The position numbers were made by a program, and so were the translations under genes. The notes beneath the pieces were generated by a model, which saw only the letters and a program-made list of their open reading frames with translations, made no database searches and was not told the DNA's origin. Shown here one piece after another: positions 5,937 through 7,322 of a stretch of DNA of 7,322 nucleotides. This DNA comes from Epsilonproteobacteria bacterium 4484_65 (GTDB lineage Bacteria; Campylobacterota; Campylobacteria; Campylobacterales; Sulfurovaceae): NCBI GenBank assembly GCA_002085305.1, contig NATJ01000041.1, positions 1 to 7,322 of the forward strand, written 5' to 3'. How positions within the stretch are numbered: position 1 is the stretch's first letter; each line of letters starts with the position of its first letter.

Positions 5937-6668
5937 TAAATAATAATCCAAAGTAAACGTCATATCTTCATCTAACTCAAGATTGTTTCTCATCCATTTG
6001 ATATAGCCCATATCTTCACCTGAAATTTCATTGATATCTCTACCTTTGTATTTTCCAAATTTAAATGTTTTCATCAGCACAGGAGTTTGGGTAAGTTCTG
6101 CTAGTTGTTCCATAGGGTTTAGGCCGGGAAATTGCTCTTTTGTGAGCGTAACAAGCTTGGAGAGAAGTAATTTCATTACTACAACATCACCGATGGCATC
6201 ATGTGCTTTGATGGTAATGCCAAGTTTAGCTGCTTCTGCCTGTTCTGTTTTGTAAAGTTCTAATGCATAACGTAAATATTGCAAACGATGGTAAGGCATA
6301 TCAGGGAGAAGATGTTTAGCACAACGTAGAGTATCGATAAGTGTATAATTGTTTTCAAAACCCTCTTTTTGAAGCATGGACAAGTCAAAACTGATATTGT
6401 GTGCAATAAGATAATTCTCTTTTTGGTTTAACTCTACTACTTTTTTAGAAAAGGCTGTTTCACTGTAAGGAGGTTGATTTTCAATAACATCAGGCGTAAT
6501 ATTATGCACTTCCATCGCTTCAAGACTGATAGGTAAAGGTGCAGAACAAAGTTCATCGTATACTTCTATATTATCTTTACTTGAAACAATCATTGCACCT
6601 ATTTGTATGATACGGTCTTGTTCTTGATTTCCGGTAGTTTCTGTGTCGAAAAGTATGTATTTTGCCAT
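5931..6668 (-). CDS. DEDDh 3'-5' exonuclease with ExoX-like C-terminal domain
   Basis: A 245-aa DnaQ-like (RNase T/exonuclease) protein. The catalytic set is complete: D8 and E10 in FDTETTG, D95 in HNISFDLSML, and H156 with D161 in AHDAIGD, which makes it the DEDDh class using two metal ions. The C-terminal 45 or so residues, starting around KFGKYKG (203-209) and including GYIKWM, match the small ExoX-like C-terminal / DUF3820 module, thought to contact nucleic acid. Likely roles are DNA repair or end trimming; whether it prefers DNA or RNA cannot be read from the sequence. It is not the replicative epsilon subunit by architecture, because it has the ExoX-type tail rather than a clamp- or polymerase-binding one. 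ATG at 6668 has AAGG (6675-6678) at 6 nt. It is transcribed away from the NifU-like gene and lies 98 bp upstream of gltX on the same strand. Confidence 0.92.
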   Translation of the reverse strand: MAKYILFDTETTGNQEQDRIIQIGAMIVSSKDNIEVYDELCSAPLPISLEAMEVHNITPDVIENQPPYSETAFSKKVVELNQKENYLIAHNISFDLSMLQKEGFENNYTLIDTLRCAKHLLPDMPYHRLQYLRYALELYKTEQAEAAKLGITIKAHDAIGDVVVMKLLLSKLVTLTKEQFPGLNPMEQLAELTQTPVLMKTFKFGKYKGRDINEISGEDMGYIKWMRNNLELDEDMTFTLDYYLG

Positions 6669-6721
6669 GAGTAGCCTTATTCAGTTTATGTTAAAAATAG
6701 TACCGTTTTTTTCTGTAGTTT

Positions 6722-6750
6722 TTGCCTAATTAATAACAAATGGATATAAT
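6722..6750 (+). promoter_or_regulatory. Sigma70-type promoter for the NifU-like gene
   Basis: TTGCCT at 6722-6727 (4/6 match to the -35) is 17 bp from a perfect TATAAT at 6745-6750. Transcription would start near 6757, about 25 nt before the ATG, with AGGAA (6772-6776) as ribosome site. It lies in the 113-bp region divergent from the exonuclease. For the exonuclease side I see only weak -10 candidates around 6690-6702. Confidence 0.65.
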
Positions 6751-6781
6751 ACTTCTCATATACATAAATACAGGAACGTAA

Positions 6782-7243
6782 ATGAATGTTGATGCACAAC
6801 TTATAGAGCACATGATGAACCCTAAGAACTATGGTACTTTAGCAGGTTCCAATGCAGAAGGAATAGGGAAGAACCCCGAAAACGGAGAAAAGGTAGCTGT
6901 CTATCTTAGAGTGGCTACAGATGATGATGGAGCATATATTGAAGATATTGCTTTTCAGGCCATAGGATGTACAACAACTGTTGTAGCTGGATCTATGATA
7001 ACAGAAGAGGCAAGAGAACTTAATATTAACGGTGTGAGAAATCTTATAGAAGCAACGATGAAACTACTGGACAGACTTCCTGCAGAAGATGCGGCGTGTT
7101 CAGAGATGGTGGCCTTGGCACTTGGAGCAGCTGTAGACACATATGAAAAACGTATAGAAGATCCTGACTTTCCAGTGATCACTTATACGGTTTCAAACAG
7201 TTGTGTACCCAAAGAAGAAGACCAGCAAGAGGAAGAAGTATGA
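6782..7243 (+). CDS. Divergent NifU/IscU N-terminal-type iron-sulfur scaffold-like protein
   Basis: A 153-aa member of the NifU_N/IscU family, whose classical members hold Fe-S clusters during assembly on sulfur supplied by a cysteine desulfurase. Family landmarks are MNPKNYGTL (12-20), DIAFQAIGCTTTVVAGSMITE (55-75) with C63 aligned to IscU Cys63, and AACSEMVALALGAAVDTY (104-121) with C106 aligned to IscU Cys106. The first ligand loop, ACGD in IscU, reads ENGEKV here, so Cys37 is replaced (N34) and the Asp by Glu (E36). His105 of IscU is Ala. An extra C141 lies near a Glu-rich tail, making it longer than the 128-aa E. coli protein. ATG at 6782 has AGGAA at 5 nt. It is ATGA-coupled to the next gene. 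It may be a scaffold variant, carrier or regulator; the classical IscU mechanism should not be assumed. Confidence 0.85.
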   Translation: MNVDAQLIEHMMNPKNYGTLAGSNAEGIGKNPENGEKVAVYLRVATDDDGAYIEDIAFQAIGCTTTVVAGSMITEEARELNINGVRNLIEATMKLLDRLPAEDAACSEMVALALGAAVDTYEKRIEDPDFPVITYTVSNSCVPKEEDQQEEEV

Positions 7244-7322
7244 AAACATTAATGATAAAAACACATGAAGCTTGGCTGGAAATGCTTATGGCAGGATTTA
7301 TGAGTAAAACAGAAAATAAACA
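7240..7322 (+). CDS. Start of an unidentified gene, cut by the window edge
   Basis: The ATG at 7240 overlaps the TGA of the NifU-like gene (ATGA, 7240-7243), and AGAGG (7228-7232) lies 7 nt upstream, so a translationally coupled downstream gene is likely. Only 27 residues are visible, starting MKTLMIKTHEAWLEML. They are Met-rich and amphipathic, with no signal peptide and no recognisable motif. The frame stays open to the end of the window. Its identity would say a lot about what the NifU-like protein does. Confidence 0.65.
   Translation, partial: MKTLMIKTHEAWLEMLMAGFMSKTENK

Noticed and set aside
6955..7182. 75-codon minus-strand frame inside the NifU-like gene
   Set aside because: Antisense to the conserved C63-C106 region; Ser/Ala-rich shadow without any supporting site.

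Overview
The window looks like an ordinary chromosomal stretch from a member of the Campylobacterota (Epsilonproteobacteria), probably an environmental Sulfurovum- or Sulfurimonas-like lineage. The case rests on AT-rich coding with Lys/Ile/Asn-rich proteins, dense packing with start/stop overlaps, and gene order. The block [small Cys protein - fbp - mobB] / lipoprotein / [slt - yggT - gltX] matches, as I recall it, Campylobacter jejuni Cj0839c-Cj0845c, and slt-yggT-gltX also matches Helicobacter pylori HP0645-HP0643. This synteny is from memory, not from a search. No mobile element, CRISPR array, rRNA or tRNA gene was seen.

Layout from left to right. Positions 67-782 (+) hold an unrecognised 141-aa protein and a small GIY-YIG nuclease-fold protein. 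The latter ends in a shared TTAA stop with the opposing gene at 779. Positions 779-2341 (-) are a tight operon read in the order mobB (molybdenum cofactor nucleotide step), fbp (class I fructose-1,6-bisphosphatase), then a 65-aa Cys-rich protein. A short divergent promoter region (2342-2428) separates it from a lipoprotein gene (+, 2429-2947). Positions 2957-5832 (-) are a second operon read gltX (glutamyl-tRNA synthetase), yggT (membrane protein), slt (lytic transglycosylase), joined by an ATGA overlap and an abutting stop/start. Upstream of it, same strand, is a DEDDh exonuclease with an ExoX-like C-terminus (5931-6668). A divergent 113-bp region with a good sigma70-type promoter drives a NifU/IscU-like protein (+, 6782-7243). 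This is ATGA-coupled to a gene that runs off the window (7240 onward).

Functionally these are mostly housekeeping genes: gluconeogenesis, molybdoenzyme cofactor, tRNA charging, cell-wall turnover and Fe-S or sulfur metabolism. No obviously new system is visible. The items most worth a second look are the NifU-like protein that lacks three of the five IscU cluster/metal ligands, the conserved-looking small CX8CX2CX5C protein behind fbp, the gltX copy that by synteny may be the tRNA-Gln-charging GluRS2 type, and the unknown proteins at 67-492 and 2429-2947.
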